From a virus, in IMG/VR virus record IMGVR_UViG_3300032561_000068, positions 1 through 35,756 of that record: DNA of 35,756 nucleotides. The stretch is one strand, 5' to 3'. Made by a program: the position numbers and the translations under genes. Below are positions 1 to 9,365 of the stretch, one piece after another (position 1 is the first letter of the stretch; the number at the start of each line of letters is the position of its first letter). The notes beneath the pieces were generated by a model, which was not told the origin of the DNA, did not search any database, and saw nothing but the letters and a program-made list of their open reading frames with translations.

Positions 1-96
1 GGTGGATCAGGCGCAGTTCGAATTATATGGGGCGCTGGTCGCAGTTTTGCAACAAACACAAATGTCGGAACAACTACTAACGAGGTTTACAACTAA
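1..96 (+). CDS. C-terminal end of a tail fibre/adhesin-like protein (5' truncated)
   Basis: The reading frame is open from the first base and stops at 94-96, giving a 31-residue C-terminus that begins GGSGAVRIIWGAGRSF and ends GTTTNEVYN. A glycine-rich stretch followed by a hydrophobic VRIIWG strand is a frequent ending of phage and cyanophage tail-fibre or structural proteins, probably a tip or trimer-closing strand. The stop overlaps the next start (TAATG), and the genes downstream are tail and baseplate proteins, which supports a structural role. The rest of the gene lies outside the window, so the exact protein cannot be named. Its last seven residues are nearly repeated at the end of the next gene. 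Confidence 0.6.
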   Translation, partial: GGSGAVRIIWGAGRSFATNTNVGTTTNEVYN

Positions 97-305
97 TGTC
101 CACGCTTGCTTTTGTAGACACAAACGGAAACGTAACGCTTGTGTTAAACACCGACCCTTCTTTGGCTCCATCCTTTACACAATCATCTCATATTGTTGAT
201 GTTAGCGATTTAACCGCTCAACCCTTGGTTGGTTGGGTTTATGACGGGATTAATTTTTCAGATCCAACAATTGTTGAGTCTACTACCAATGAGGCCTATA
301 ACTAA
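96..305 (+). CDS. Small tail-associated protein, 69 aa
   Basis: This 69-residue protein starts at the ATG overlapping the previous stop (TAATG), so the two are probably translationally coupled. The sequence MSTLAFVDTNGNVTLV is beta-rich, and a later GWVYDGINF segment resembles small proteins found next to phage tail-fibre genes. I do not recognise a family with certainty. The last residues, STTNEAYN, closely match the end of the upstream structural protein (TTTNEVYN), although the rest does not obviously align. That could mark a shared assembly motif or an old local duplication. A tail accessory or fibre-tip chaperone role is inferred only from position. Confidence 0.65.
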   Translation: MSTLAFVDTNGNVTLVLNTDPSLAPSFTQSSHIVDVSDLTAQPLVGWVYDGINFSDPTIVESTTNEAYN

Positions 306-387
306 TGTTATGGGCAGTTATGACCGCTTGGTGCGAAGCTGAACGGCTAGCATAATGTATTATTACCCCTATTTTGCTTAAGATAGT

Positions 388-840
388 ATGAAAACTATCT
401 CAATCAGCAATGGTGATATACAATTGAGTGGTGGAAAGATCCAATTCGCTATTGGTAATAACAAGCTTGTGCAAGATATCACAAGATGGCTGGAAGAACC
501 ACTCGGAACAGGTCCAACTACACCTGGTTTTGGTAGTTTATTACTTGGAATGATTGGTCAACAACTTAATAATTCGTCTATTAGCTCAATCCAGAGTGAG
601 ATAAGTAGAGTATTACAGCTTTATTTAGGACAACAGATTCTTAGTTTACAAACTGCTCAGAATTCTGCTCAGCTTTCTCTATGGAACAAGAGCGAAATTA
701 TTCAAAGCATAGATTCTGTTAACGTGACTGTACAAAACAGTAGTATTTTAGCTAATATATCAATAACGACTTTGGCGAGTAATACAATCGATCTAACAGT
801 GTCTTTAGACAATAACGGAGTTAACGTATACAATGGCTGA
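388..840 (+). CDS. Baseplate wedge protein, gp25/GpW-like
   Basis: This 150-aa protein begins with beta-rich NGDIQLSGGKIQFA and continues NKLVQDITRWLEEPLGTGPTTPGFGSLL. That is the layout of the gp25/W family, the baseplate component next to the sheath and hub of contractile tails: a short strand region, then a helix with an 'L..PLGT.....P.FG..L' stretch. The gene lies immediately upstream of a baseplate J protein and overlaps it by 8 bases, which is the classic gp25-J order. No Shine-Dalgarno sequence is visible before ATG 388. A TAAGAT hexamer sits just upstream but too close for a normal leaderless start. Family assignment rests on motif and synteny. Confidence 0.72.
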   Translation: MKTISISNGDIQLSGGKIQFAIGNNKLVQDITRWLEEPLGTGPTTPGFGSLLLGMIGQQLNNSSISSIQSEISRVLQLYLGQQILSLQTAQNSAQLSLWNKSEIIQSIDSVNVTVQNSSILANISITTLASNTIDLTVSLDNNGVNVYNG

Positions 841-3280
841 TACCTCAGGAGTTTTAGCTAGGCTGCAAGCAGCACTATCGGTTTATGACCCAACATGGGA
901 TGTTGGAGTGGGCACCGCAACGTATAAAATCCTCGAAGCTGTATCTCAAGAAATTGCTTATGCTAACAACAATTCAATCCTTCAAACTTATAGCTATGAC
1001 ATAAATACGAAATCAGGCACTGAGTTAGATGCCTTCTGCAACCTCTTCGGTATCTATCGTCAGCTGGGTAAAAGAGCAACTGGTCTGGTGACTTTCTCAA
1101 TTGGCTCTGCTGCCACATCAATCATTGATATCCCCATTGGTACCCAAGTTGCCATTCCTGTGGGCGGTAGTTATACAGCAGCCGTATACTTTGCCACTAC
1201 AGCGCCAGCGATCATTAATGTTGGAGACTTTTCTCAAGACGTTCCAGTCGTAGCTGTATTGCCAGGAGCATTTGGTAACGCACCAGCGGATACAATTATC
1301 ACGAAGATAAGTGCTCTTATGGGTGTTACTTCGGTTAATAACAACAGTGCAATCTCAGGCGGTTCTGACCCAGAGAGTGATTCAGCGCTCCGTGGCAGAT
1401 GGCAGAGCACAGTATTTAGCAACACCGCTGGTACATATAGTAAATACATCCTTACTGCTTTACAAGACCCAAACGTTACTTTAGCTAACGCATTCGGTCA
1501 ACAAAATTATTTTGATGAGAATCTTCAGATATCGGGTACTTTAAGCAACAATACTGGAACAGGCGGTGTCCAGCTAAACTTCGTTGCTTATAGCGGGCAA
1601 ACAATAAATAATATCACTTACAGCGGGACTACGCTAGTGGCCACTAGTGGCATAGGTACAGCGACCACTCCTGGTGGTTTACAAGCATCTTTGAACACTA
1701 TGATAAATAATGTTTATCCATCGTTTGTTACTAATAATGGGTTCACATTCTTAGTAAGTGGTACTACAACTATTTCTAACGGTTCTTTCACCGTTGGCGC
1801 TAATATGCCACTACCCTACAGGTTGACAATGTCTGGCACCACTATCAGTGGAGTAACTACTTCTGGCGGGTATACCTACTACGAATCAGTGACCTCGAGC
1901 AATCCTGATATTGGTTACCCAGGGACTCTTTCTTACAATGGCACTGTTAGTGGATATTTATTCCCACAAGGTAATGAACTTGTTGGTAGTGGTCTAAACA
2001 CTTATAGCCAGATAACATTCGCTAATTTAACTGACTATTACTATCCAACAACGCCAACTACTCAGCTAGCACTGACAATCGGGAATAGTACCAATAACCA
2101 AGCATTATTCTTAGGCAACACTGTAGAAGTAATTTCAGAGTATAGCCCAGCATCGAGTAGATCTACTGCAATTGCCAGCGGTAACTTTGTAGATGTTTTT
2201 ATAAATGGCACTACTTCTAGCTCTATAACAGAGCAGATGGTATTCAACCCTAACTTCATTTTAAGCAACGGATCAAGTACTAATTATCTGAATACAAATA
2301 ATTATATATTAGCTAGTGGTACATTGGCATCAAGTAATACATCAACTAGCGGTGACATTTATGTGCCATTGAATCAACAGCCAGCAATAAACTTCCCATC
2401 ACAGTTGAGTATCTCTTCTTCGGGGGTTGCTGATACCGTCTACCTTTATAATGTTGCTACAGGTAGTGGTTTAACATACCCAATCGCTCTCAACCCCTAT
2501 GCTTCTACAACGTTTACAGCAACAACCAGCTCAGGTGCTTTGATCGCTGGTACTACTTTCCTCAACGTAACAAACGCAAATAGTTTCTTATACCCAGGAA
2601 TGGCTTTGGCGAGTGGTGCTGTTGTTAGCGGTGCGAATTATTATATCTCTAGTACCTCTACCAGCGGTATAACTTTGAATACTGTCTTACCCGTTGGTGC
2701 TTCAATCTCAGGTTCAGTAACTGGCAAAGCCATTGTCTATCCAATTTATGATAATACAAACAATCAGAACAGTGTGCTACAATCCACTGGTCTTGTCTTC
2801 GACACTTCAACACCATTAACATCTTGGCCAGCTCTTCCAACGGGTAATAACATCAGTTGGCTTACTTATACACATGGCTATAACAGCGATGTTACTACTG
2901 TAGAATCATTGACTCAGCAAAGCAGACCGCTGGGTGTTAATACGCTAGTCCACCAAGTAAATTACGTAAATTTGACAATAAATGTCAATGTAGTAATCAG
3001 CACTGGCTATAGCCAATTAACTGTAGAATCAAACATCTATAATCTATTGAATGCATATTTTAACAACTATACCTTTTTAGGTACAATATCCTTTGCTGAC
3101 ATTAACTCACAGATCTTATCTGTTGGTGGTATATCAAATTGCAGAACGACTAGCATCAATGTCGTTGCCCTTGACGGTACAACTATTAGCACAAAGACCA
3201 ACGATTTTATGTTAGCTAGTAACCAGCTGCCAAACCTTTATAACATAAACTTTATTATCAGGGGATCTAGTAACTTCTAA
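833..3280 (+). CDS. Baseplate J-like protein (gp6/J family)
   Basis: This 815-aa protein opens with a J-like N-terminus: an early helix (LARLQAALSVYDPTWDVG), then residues about 25-75 reading ILEAVSQEIAYANNNSIL and TKSGTELDAFCNLFGIYR. The motif 'G..LD..a...Gi.R' and the beta-rich 'ATGLVTFS....... IPIGTQVA' that follows are typical of baseplate J/gp6 proteins, which form the wedge ring of contractile tails. The C-terminus (residues about 700-815) has the usual VNVVISTGYSQLTVESNI and FADINSQILSVGGI pattern. The middle (about 230-680) is an unusually long Gly/Ser/Thr/Asn-rich beta insertion; J proteins are often 300-500 aa. The gene overlaps both neighbours, by 8 bases upstream and 1 base downstream. 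Confidence 0.88.
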   Translation: MADTSGVLARLQAALSVYDPTWDVGVGTATYKILEAVSQEIAYANNNSILQTYSYDINTKSGTELDAFCNLFGIYRQLGKRATGLVTFSIGSAATSIIDIPIGTQVAIPVGGSYTAAVYFATTAPAIINVGDFSQDVPVVAVLPGAFGNAPADTIITKISALMGVTSVNNNSAISGGSDPESDSALRGRWQSTVFSNTAGTYSKYILTALQDPNVTLANAFGQQNYFDENLQISGTLSNNTGTGGVQLNFVAYSGQTINNITYSGTTLVATSGIGTATTPGGLQASLNTMINNVYPSFVTNNGFTFLVSGTTTISNGSFTVGANMPLPYRLTMSGTTISGVTTSGGYTYYESVTSSNPDIGYPGTLSYNGTVSGYLFPQGNELVGSGLNTYSQITFANLTDYYYPTTPTTQLALTIGNSTNNQALFLGNTVEVISEYSPASSRSTAIASGNFVDVFINGTTSSSITEQMVFNPNFILSNGSSTNYLNTNNYILASGTLASSNTSTSGDIYVPLNQQPAINFPSQLSISSSGVADTVYLYNVATGSGLTYPIALNPYASTTFTATTSSGALIAGTTFLNVTNANSFLYPGMALASGAVVSGANYYISSTSTSGITLNTVLPVGASISGSVTGKAIVYPIYDNTNNQNSVLQSTGLVFDTSTPLTSWPALPTGNNISWLTYTHGYNSDVTTVESLTQQSRPLGVNTLVHQVNYVNLTINVNVVISTGYSQLTVESNIYNLLNAYFNNYTFLGTISFADINSQILSVGGISNCRTTSINVVALDGTTISTKTNDFMLASNQLPNLYNINFIIRGSSNF

Positions 3281-4224
3281 TGGCTGGTAACATTTTCCCC
3301 GTTAGGGTCCATACTACTTTTGATCAAAAAGTTAGTAACTTTCCCGACAACGTTTATAATTTCGATGACAACGATAATTTAACAACGTTAATGAAAATTT
3401 TATTGGGGAATAGTGGTACGGGCCAATTAAACAATATACAAATTGCTGCTAAAATAAGCCAACAAAATATAGAGTTCAATAACCTTGATGACATACTCGG
3501 TACCATCCTTGATGTAAAAAGGAATTCAAGCGAAATTTATAGTTTTGCAACCAATCCATTCATTGACCAACTTGTAACTGATCAATGGCAAAGTATCATA
3601 ACAAGTGATGCTTCCTATAGAGAGCGCCTGCTCGGTGCAGCGGAAGCTTTTCAGACCGGTGCTACTCTATGGGGTGTTGTTACGCTGTGCGAAGCACTTA
3701 CCCAAATGAAGTTTTATGTAACTGAGAGTTGGAGATCGCCTGGTCATGGTAGGAGCTCGATCAATAATGCTCAAGAGATCGTTCTAATACCTTTGATTGG
3801 TGGAAGCCTTTGGTCATGGAACCAACAATTAGCTCAAGCAGTCCTTAGCACAGCACAAAAATTGATTCCGTGTAACTTTATCATTAGTTTCGGCACACCG
3901 ATACAAACATTCACTCAAGTTTCAGGCTCATATGTCATAACTACTAATGGGTACTCAGAGTATTTCCATTTAGAAACTTATGTCAATGCGAATCAAATCA
4001 ACCCGCCAGGGAACATCCTTCCTGGAGCTAATAGCAGATACTGGGTCCAAAACAATGCGACAACCCTGGCACCAAACTTTGCCCACTTACAGACGCAAGA
4101 AACAATAATTGATATGACAGGCAATATTGCTTATTGCAATAGCACCGATACGACTGGTTACCCAGCAAATAGTATTGCCAACCTTGGCGTCGAAGTGACT
4201 TCTACTATCTATGGGGCACAATAA
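3280..4224 (+). CDS. Baseplate/tail protein following J (tail protein I position)
   Basis: This 314-aa protein starts one base inside the J stop (TAATG). Its place directly after baseplate J is where phage P2 gpI or analogous wedge/tail-tip proteins sit. The N-terminal half is helical, with an ARG-containing segment (SYRERLLGAAEAFQTGATLWGVVTLCEAL, discussed here only as about residues 112-140). The second half is mixed beta and ends EVTSTIYGAQ. There is no signal peptide or membrane segment. I do not recognise a catalytic motif. A baseplate wedge or connector role is inferred from position and size, and the name 'tail protein I' is only a positional analogy. Confidence 0.6.
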   Translation: MAGNIFPVRVHTTFDQKVSNFPDNVYNFDDNDNLTTLMKILLGNSGTGQLNNIQIAAKISQQNIEFNNLDDILGTILDVKRNSSEIYSFATNPFIDQLVTDQWQSIITSDASYRERLLGAAEAFQTGATLWGVVTLCEALTQMKFYVTESWRSPGHGRSSINNAQEIVLIPLIGGSLWSWNQQLAQAVLSTAQKLIPCNFIISFGTPIQTFTQVSGSYVITTNGYSEYFHLETYVNANQINPPGNILPGANSRYWVQNNATTLAPNFAHLQTQETIIDMTGNIAYCNSTDTTGYPANSIANLGVEVTSTIYGAQ

Positions 4225-7200
4225 TGTCAATTATCCCACAGAACACAGACCCTTTAAAAGATTATGTAACACAAAACATACAACCACCAATGACATTAAA
4301 TGGTCTTGTATACAATAAAGTTTATGCTCACACAGGTGTTGTAGACTCGTTGGGTAACACCCAACAAACTGGTTATTCCGATCCTAATTTAGGTATAACC
4401 AACAACTCTAATAACATATCTACTTTTGAACAAGTTTTGCAAACGAGTTGGATTTCTGACACAGACTTCGGTGGCCCCAATAGCAACCCCGTTGTTCTTA
4501 AGTACGTTCTATCTAACAAGATAACGTATTACAACACAGTGCAATTAGCTGTACTCAACGTCCCTTGCTTCGTAGAACTTTTGGACCAAAATGGTTCTGC
4601 GTTGCCAGGAACTTCTACTTTTATGATAGTCGGTGGAAGCGATATCAATACAACAGATGACTGGGTTAGTCTAAATTATACAGCACCATCGACTCTTACG
4701 GCAGCAGCGAGTGGTAGTACCCAAGCTTCTATCTCTTTAAGGATAACGAGAAACCAAGCTGTCCAAACGTATCAGAACCAATCTTTACCAGTTAATACAC
4801 CTTATTCGATTGGCGTAACTGATTTCCGGTTCGGTCTTAGCGTGATGCAGGAATCTGACATCCCATTGCCAGTTATCAACAATACGACACCATTAAACGG
4901 AATCATAACAAATCCAAGCGGTTTGATAACAACACAAAACTTTTTTGGTTTTGTAGAAAATTATCAGTTTACAAACAACAGCGTTTCTAACATATTTAAT
5001 AATGACACCGCCTATTGGAAATGTTCTCCACAACCAGTTAAAGATTCTATTGTTTATTTTTACGCAAAGATTAGTGACCCAAGCCCAACTGCTATCAATA
5101 GAATTTATGTAGATCCAATTTATAGTGGTTGTAAATTTAATGTTTACTACACAACAAACTCGGTAAGTGGTGGAATAGACCCAAGCCAATTTTATTGGGC
5201 TCCTATCCAGAGAGATTTTACTCTGCGTAAAGGCATCTATGAAATACCAACGACCTCTTGCACGTATCTTAAGTTCGAATTCACGAAGTTAGTCCCAGAA
5301 GTTTATGACTTGCCGGTTGATTCCATTGCTAGAACAGTAAACATATTTCCACCGGATGTTGAACAATATTACTATGATCTTGAGCAATCTATCATCGATG
5401 GTAATAATGTCAATTACTCTTACACAGTTGGCAACAACCCAACAACTCAGACGCAGAACTCAAACCAGCTTAGTTCATCAACTGTGTTCGGTGCTGCTAC
5501 AAATACAGTAGCAAACAACAATAGCTGGCCTAGTCTCGCTGCGCTCAATACTTCACAACTCGGTGCATCGACAACCGTTGGTAACAACACGAGCTCTACA
5601 GTTATTGATCCAACAAAAAGCTACAAGCTAATAGATAGCAACGGCCAGTATAATTTCCAATCATACTCTGAATTTTTGGATAGAAGGTTTTATGACACTA
5701 GAATCCATAATTACAATCAAGTAACAATCGATCAAAGTTGGCATCAATCGTATTTTGTTGGAGTTAGATATTTAACAACATTCTATGAGGTTGTCTATGA
5801 TGACATGCGTGGAACGCCACAGAACCTGTTATCAAGGAACGGGAGTAACACTGGTTTCGCTTCACAAGATATAAATTACGTTTATATGAATACGAATGAT
5901 ACAGCTACGACCCCATGGATCCAAACTATCGATTCATTTAGTAGCTTTAATGTGGCTGGTCTTACAACTGACTGGAAAAGCTTTTTAACGCAGAATAATT
6001 CAATCAACAATGATATTACGTTGATGAATTATACCAACCCAAGTGTTATAAACAAAAACTCAATTGTTTCTATAGTAAGCAACTTTGGTAATGATGCACA
6101 AATAGTTCAAGTAGTTCAGAACCAACCAGGTATCTATGGTGTAGAAACACCTCAATACAACGCGTCAACAAACCTATTAAGCTACTACGACGCGAACTTC
6201 ACATCTGTTTCAGGTAATACCAATAAAGATTGGTTTGGTCTTGGATCGACCACAGTAACAGGTACCTCAGTATCTTGGGTCAATGGTACCACGGGTGGCA
6301 CAGCCAGCGGTTTGTCTGTGAGTGGTGGATCATACTCGGTTGCGTATAATTTCACCATACCGAACGTTTATAGCACCATGGGTACAACTCCGTGGACATT
6401 AGCACTTGGTACGCCATCGCTCGGTACAGTTGGGTACGCGAGCTATAATCCTACTGGAACTGGTATAAACTATTATTTTCTTGCTACGTTGCAAGCATCA
6501 ACTACCACAACTGGTACGTTGTACACACAGTTTATTAACCCAACAACAAGCGGAGTAATTTCTGGGACCCTCGTAAGCGGCAATACTATAACCGTAACCG
6601 GTGGCGTCACAAATGTTATGACGGTTACTGGAACCAATTATGTAGGTAGTACTCCTAGTAATACAATCCAAGTTGTTATTAGTGGGTCTAGCGGTACACC
6701 ATTCAATATTTACCAAGCTGGTGCCTTTGCCTCACCCACATCCAGCTGGGTTACTACTGCTGACCGAAGCAACATGAGAATTAGTGGTGTCGCAAGAATG
6801 TTCTTGCCACAAACCAACCAGGGTAACTACCAGATAAACTTAGTGGCTTACTCCACCAGTATAAAATCCAATGGTGTTATACTTGCCTCGAAGAGCTATC
6901 TCCCTGGCGCAATGCCTGTTAATACTTGGTTTGATGTTGAGCTAGAAACATTTACTGGCTCTAATTACCAATGGTTTAGTGTCCAGGTACTTCAGCTCAA
7001 TGGGATCGCTGAGCCATTCTACTTGAGCATGCTTGCCCCCTTCTATCACCCAATCCGTTATGAATACCGGAATACTATCAATGGCACATGGTACCCAATC
7101 ACAACAGGGATCAATGACCCAGAAGTATTGATCAGCACAGCTTCAGGCATCCCAGCGAATGGTATCCAATTGAGAATGACTTCTCTAGACCCAGGAACAT

Positions 7201-7415
7201 TCATTTCAGGCGTCAGTCTTGTTCCTAACTACAAACAGAACCCTTACTACTCAAATCTACAGATTGATTACCTAGGTGGTAGTAAAACAAATGAAGTAGA
7301 ATCACGTACTGCCATAGAGAATAAACCATATTTCCAACTGAATACTGAAGTGCATCCTGCTATCTTTGACATCAATAGGATTGCTGGGACAATCATCCCA
7401 TACTCGATCGATTGA
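4224..7415 (+). CDS. Large tail/baseplate structural protein, 1063 aa
   Basis: The protein is Asn/Thr/Ser/Gly-rich, almost entirely beta-predicted and lacks a signal peptide, as expected for a large tail fibre, spike or baseplate-periphery protein. Residues about 180-370 contain PYSIGVTDFRFGL and repeated Tyr/Pro-rich strands. Residues about 640-870 are a low-complexity Gly/Ser/Thr stretch typical of fibre shafts. The last 200 residues become less repetitive and contain YHPIRYEYRNTINGTWYP, possibly a carbohydrate-binding or capping domain. It starts on the TAATG of the preceding tail gene and ends within the promoter of the helicase gene, so it closes the structural operon. No enzymatic motif was seen. 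Confidence 0.65.
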   Translation: MSIIPQNTDPLKDYVTQNIQPPMTLNGLVYNKVYAHTGVVDSLGNTQQTGYSDPNLGITNNSNNISTFEQVLQTSWISDTDFGGPNSNPVVLKYVLSNKITYYNTVQLAVLNVPCFVELLDQNGSALPGTSTFMIVGGSDINTTDDWVSLNYTAPSTLTAAASGSTQASISLRITRNQAVQTYQNQSLPVNTPYSIGVTDFRFGLSVMQESDIPLPVINNTTPLNGIITNPSGLITTQNFFGFVENYQFTNNSVSNIFNNDTAYWKCSPQPVKDSIVYFYAKISDPSPTAINRIYVDPIYSGCKFNVYYTTNSVSGGIDPSQFYWAPIQRDFTLRKGIYEIPTTSCTYLKFEFTKLVPEVYDLPVDSIARTVNIFPPDVEQYYYDLEQSIIDGNNVNYSYTVGNNPTTQTQNSNQLSSSTVFGAATNTVANNNSWPSLAALNTSQLGASTTVGNNTSSTVIDPTKSYKLIDSNGQYNFQSYSEFLDRRFYDTRIHNYNQVTIDQSWHQSYFVGVRYLTTFYEVVYDDMRGTPQNLLSRNGSNTGFASQDINYVYMNTNDTATTPWIQTIDSFSSFNVAGLTTDWKSFLTQNNSINNDITLMNYTNPSVINKNSIVSIVSNFGNDAQIVQVVQNQPGIYGVETPQYNASTNLLSYYDANFTSVSGNTNKDWFGLGSTTVTGTSVSWVNGTTGGTASGLSVSGGSYSVAYNFTIPNVYSTMGTTPWTLALGTPSLGTVGYASYNPTGTGINYYFLATLQASTTTTGTLYTQFINPTTSGVISGTLVSGNTITVTGGVTNVMTVTGTNYVGSTPSNTIQVVISGSSGTPFNIYQAGAFASPTSSWVTTADRSNMRISGVARMFLPQTNQGNYQINLVAYSTSIKSNGVILASKSYLPGAMPVNTWFDVELETFTGSNYQWFSVQVLQLNGIAEPFYLSMLAPFYHPIRYEYRNTINGTWYPITTGINDPEVLISTASGIPANGIQLRMTSLDPGTFISGVSLVPNYKQNPYYSNLQIDYLGGSKTNEVESRTAIENKPYFQLNTEVHPAIFDINRIAGTIIPYSID

Positions 7416-7440
7416 TTTTTTCAATCAGTCATGCTAAGAT
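7412..7440 (+). promoter_or_regulatory. Sigma70-type promoter giving a leaderless helicase mRNA
   Basis: TTGATT at 7412-7417 and TAAGAT at 7435-7440 are separated by 17 bases, and TGC precedes the -10 box (extended -10). The last base of the hexamer lies seven bases before the A of ATG 7447. The predicted transcription start is therefore the start codon itself or within a base or two of it. The six bases between (GCTTTT) contain no ribosome-binding sequence. The -35 box overlaps the stop of the tail gene. Confidence 0.6.
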
Positions 7441-7446
7441 GCTTTT

Positions 7447-9306
7447 ATGCCCAAAGAGAAGACAATCTATGTTCAGAAGAGCAAACTTTTAAATGGGGTA
7501 TTGAGGTACTCGACCCTTGATAACAATTTCAATGGTTCATCATTCCTTGATACGTATGGAACTCTTAAGAACCGAGATAAAATTGCTGAGTTCACAGAGC
7601 TAGCAATCAATGGTGGCTATACAATCATCTATGAAGATGACGAAGCCAAGACTTTGCATGATGAACTTTACGCCTGCAGCGTGGGCAAATACGTTGTTGA
7701 TAGCCCCTTCTTAAACGATCACAATCTATTCCCATTCCAGCACGTTGGATTGAATTATGTGTGGAAGCAAATGCACACAGAGAGCCCTAGGGTCTTAGTC
7801 CAATGGGACACTGGTGCTGGGAAAACCTTACTCAGTTGTTTAACAAGCCAGAAGCTTTTTGATAACAACGATGTTGATCTAGTCCTCGTATTCTCAAAGA
7901 AAATCAAGCAATACGACTGGGAACAAGAATTCCGACGCATGACATACTTGTCTGTAGATAGGGTAAGCGAGAAACTAACCCGAGCAAAAAGGCATAAGTT
8001 CTACAAGGAAAATAAAAGCCAAGTCCTTTGTCTTAACTATGAAAAAGTACGAGAAGGCAACCTTGTCAAGGTTAAGGGCAAGCGCAACCGTGTCCGATCA
8101 TATGACCGTACAGACTTGATGCAAGTCCTCGAGCTTATCGAAGGAAAGCGCGTGTTAATCATCATTGATGAGGCGCAGAAGATTAATACAGGATCCTCAT
8201 TGCTTGGCGAAGGTTTCTATAATGTCATCAATGATCCCAAGAATGATGTGCGTGTACTAGCATTGACCGCAACCCCATATACGACTAGCCCATTGAATAT
8301 CCGTAACATTTTTTCTATTGTTGAACCTGGTATTAACGACGTTAGTAACATGCCACGTGATGTTTTTAAGCGTTTTTATGGCAAAGAGTTCGGCATGTTC
8401 AACAACGGTTATGTCCAAGAACTCTATGTAAAAGAATGGGATAGGACTAAGCTCCCACTCCTAGGTAAAAAGCATGAGAATTGGACACACATCGCAATGA
8501 AGAGTGATCCGACTATCGCTGCACAATTCCCTGAAAGCATGCCTAAGAAAATTATTTATGAATTGTCTGACATCGATCGTGCTGTTTACGATTGGGCTGA
8601 GGAACGTGCTAGGGAGAAGTATAACCCAGATAACCCAGTGGCAAACTGGTCTTATATTGATATGCTTAGAATGATTTGCAATACAACCGAAGGCCTTAAA
8701 AAGAGTGAGAGCCGATTCGCCAAGGAGATTGTCGACCAATTCGGAGATGTTTTAAGCTTAAGCAATAGTGCTAAGTACCAGATCATTGAAAACAATATCG
8801 AAGAATATATCGAGAATGGTGAGAAAGTTGTACTGTTCACATTCTGGACCAATGGTACTTTGTTCCCTTATCTAGAAGCTCTAAAGAAGCGCTTCCCGGA
8901 TATTCCAGTATTACCTATCTGGGGAGTTGGTATGAGCAGCGATACTGTAACTGAAAACATTAAAACCTTTAACTCCACTAAAGGGCCTGCTATACTTATT
9001 ACTTCAGACGTAGGTCAGGAAGGTCTAAACTTATATGCCCCTTACCTTTGGAACATCGAAGTACCGCGCACTTACTCAGACTATAAGCAGCGTGCCAATA
9101 GAATCAATCGAGCAGACTCTAAAAGCAAAGGTATTGACCACACTTGGATCTTTCGAGCGGTGGCTGCGAACACGATTGAAGAACGAGCAGACGCCAAGAT
9201 TCTACGTAGACGAGATGAAGCAGAAGCAATTCGTGGAGTAATCGACGAGGATGTAGACTTGTACGATGTGATAGATTTAACACCAAAAGGATTTCTATTC
9301 GGATAA
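7447..9306 (+). CDS. Superfamily 2 helicase (SNF2/DEAD-like)
   Basis: The 619-aa protein has the ordered motifs of an SF2 ATP-dependent nucleic-acid translocase. Walker A is in WDTGAGKTLL (residues 120-129), motif II is DEAQ (241-244) and motif III is TATP (274-277). The C-terminal RecA-like domain has SDVGQEGLNL (about 520-529) and motif VI QRANRINR (548-555). The DEAQ box and the 'Q.. .NR..R' motif VI resemble SNF2-like phage helicases rather than classic DEAD-box RNA helicases. It probably acts in phage DNA replication, recombination or transcription remodelling; the substrate cannot be read from the sequence. It stands alone between the tail operon and the lysin, with its own promoter and no Shine-Dalgarno. 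Confidence 0.9.
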   Translation: MPKEKTIYVQKSKLLNGVLRYSTLDNNFNGSSFLDTYGTLKNRDKIAEFTELAINGGYTIIYEDDEAKTLHDELYACSVGKYVVDSPFLNDHNLFPFQHVGLNYVWKQMHTESPRVLVQWDTGAGKTLLSCLTSQKLFDNNDVDLVLVFSKKIKQYDWEQEFRRMTYLSVDRVSEKLTRAKRHKFYKENKSQVLCLNYEKVREGNLVKVKGKRNRVRSYDRTDLMQVLELIEGKRVLIIIDEAQKINTGSSLLGEGFYNVINDPKNDVRVLALTATPYTTSPLNIRNIFSIVEPGINDVSNMPRDVFKRFYGKEFGMFNNGYVQELYVKEWDRTKLPLLGKKHENWTHIAMKSDPTIAAQFPESMPKKIIYELSDIDRAVYDWAEERAREKYNPDNPVANWSYIDMLRMICNTTEGLKKSESRFAKEIVDQFGDVLSLSNSAKYQIIENNIEEYIENGEKVVLFTFWTNGTLFPYLEALKKRFPDIPVLPIWGVGMSSDTVTENIKTFNSTKGPAILITSDVGQEGLNLYAPYLWNIEVPRTYSDYKQRANRINRADSKSKGIDHTWIFRAVAANTIEERADAKILRRRDEAEAIRGVIDEDVDLYDVIDLTPKGFLFG

Positions 9307-9341
9307 AAAGGAGGTGACAAATGAACCAACACCAAGAGTAA
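9307..9341 (+). promoter_or_regulatory. Very strong ribosome-binding site with a six-codon mini-ORF
   Basis: AAAGGAGGTGA, a near-perfect Shine-Dalgarno sequence, lies at ideal distance from ATG 9321. That ATG opens only MNQHQE before TAA at 9339-9341. The frame after the stop continues without another stop into the lysin that starts at TTG 9366. The element could be a leader peptide that tunes lysin translation by termination and re-initiation. It could also be a remnant of a longer N-terminus cut off by a point mutation, or a sequencing error. Confidence 0.5.
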
Positions 9342-9365
9342 TTATTCCTCAAGGATTGGAAAATT

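Noticed and set aside
304-354. A 16-codon ORF (MLWAVMTAWCEAERLA) on the TAATG of the previous gene
   Set aside because: It has the coupled start, but it is too short and has no independent ribosome site or known motif. The start may simply be carried along by the repeated TTNEAYN-TAATG segment. The rest of 306-387 shows no convincing promoter.
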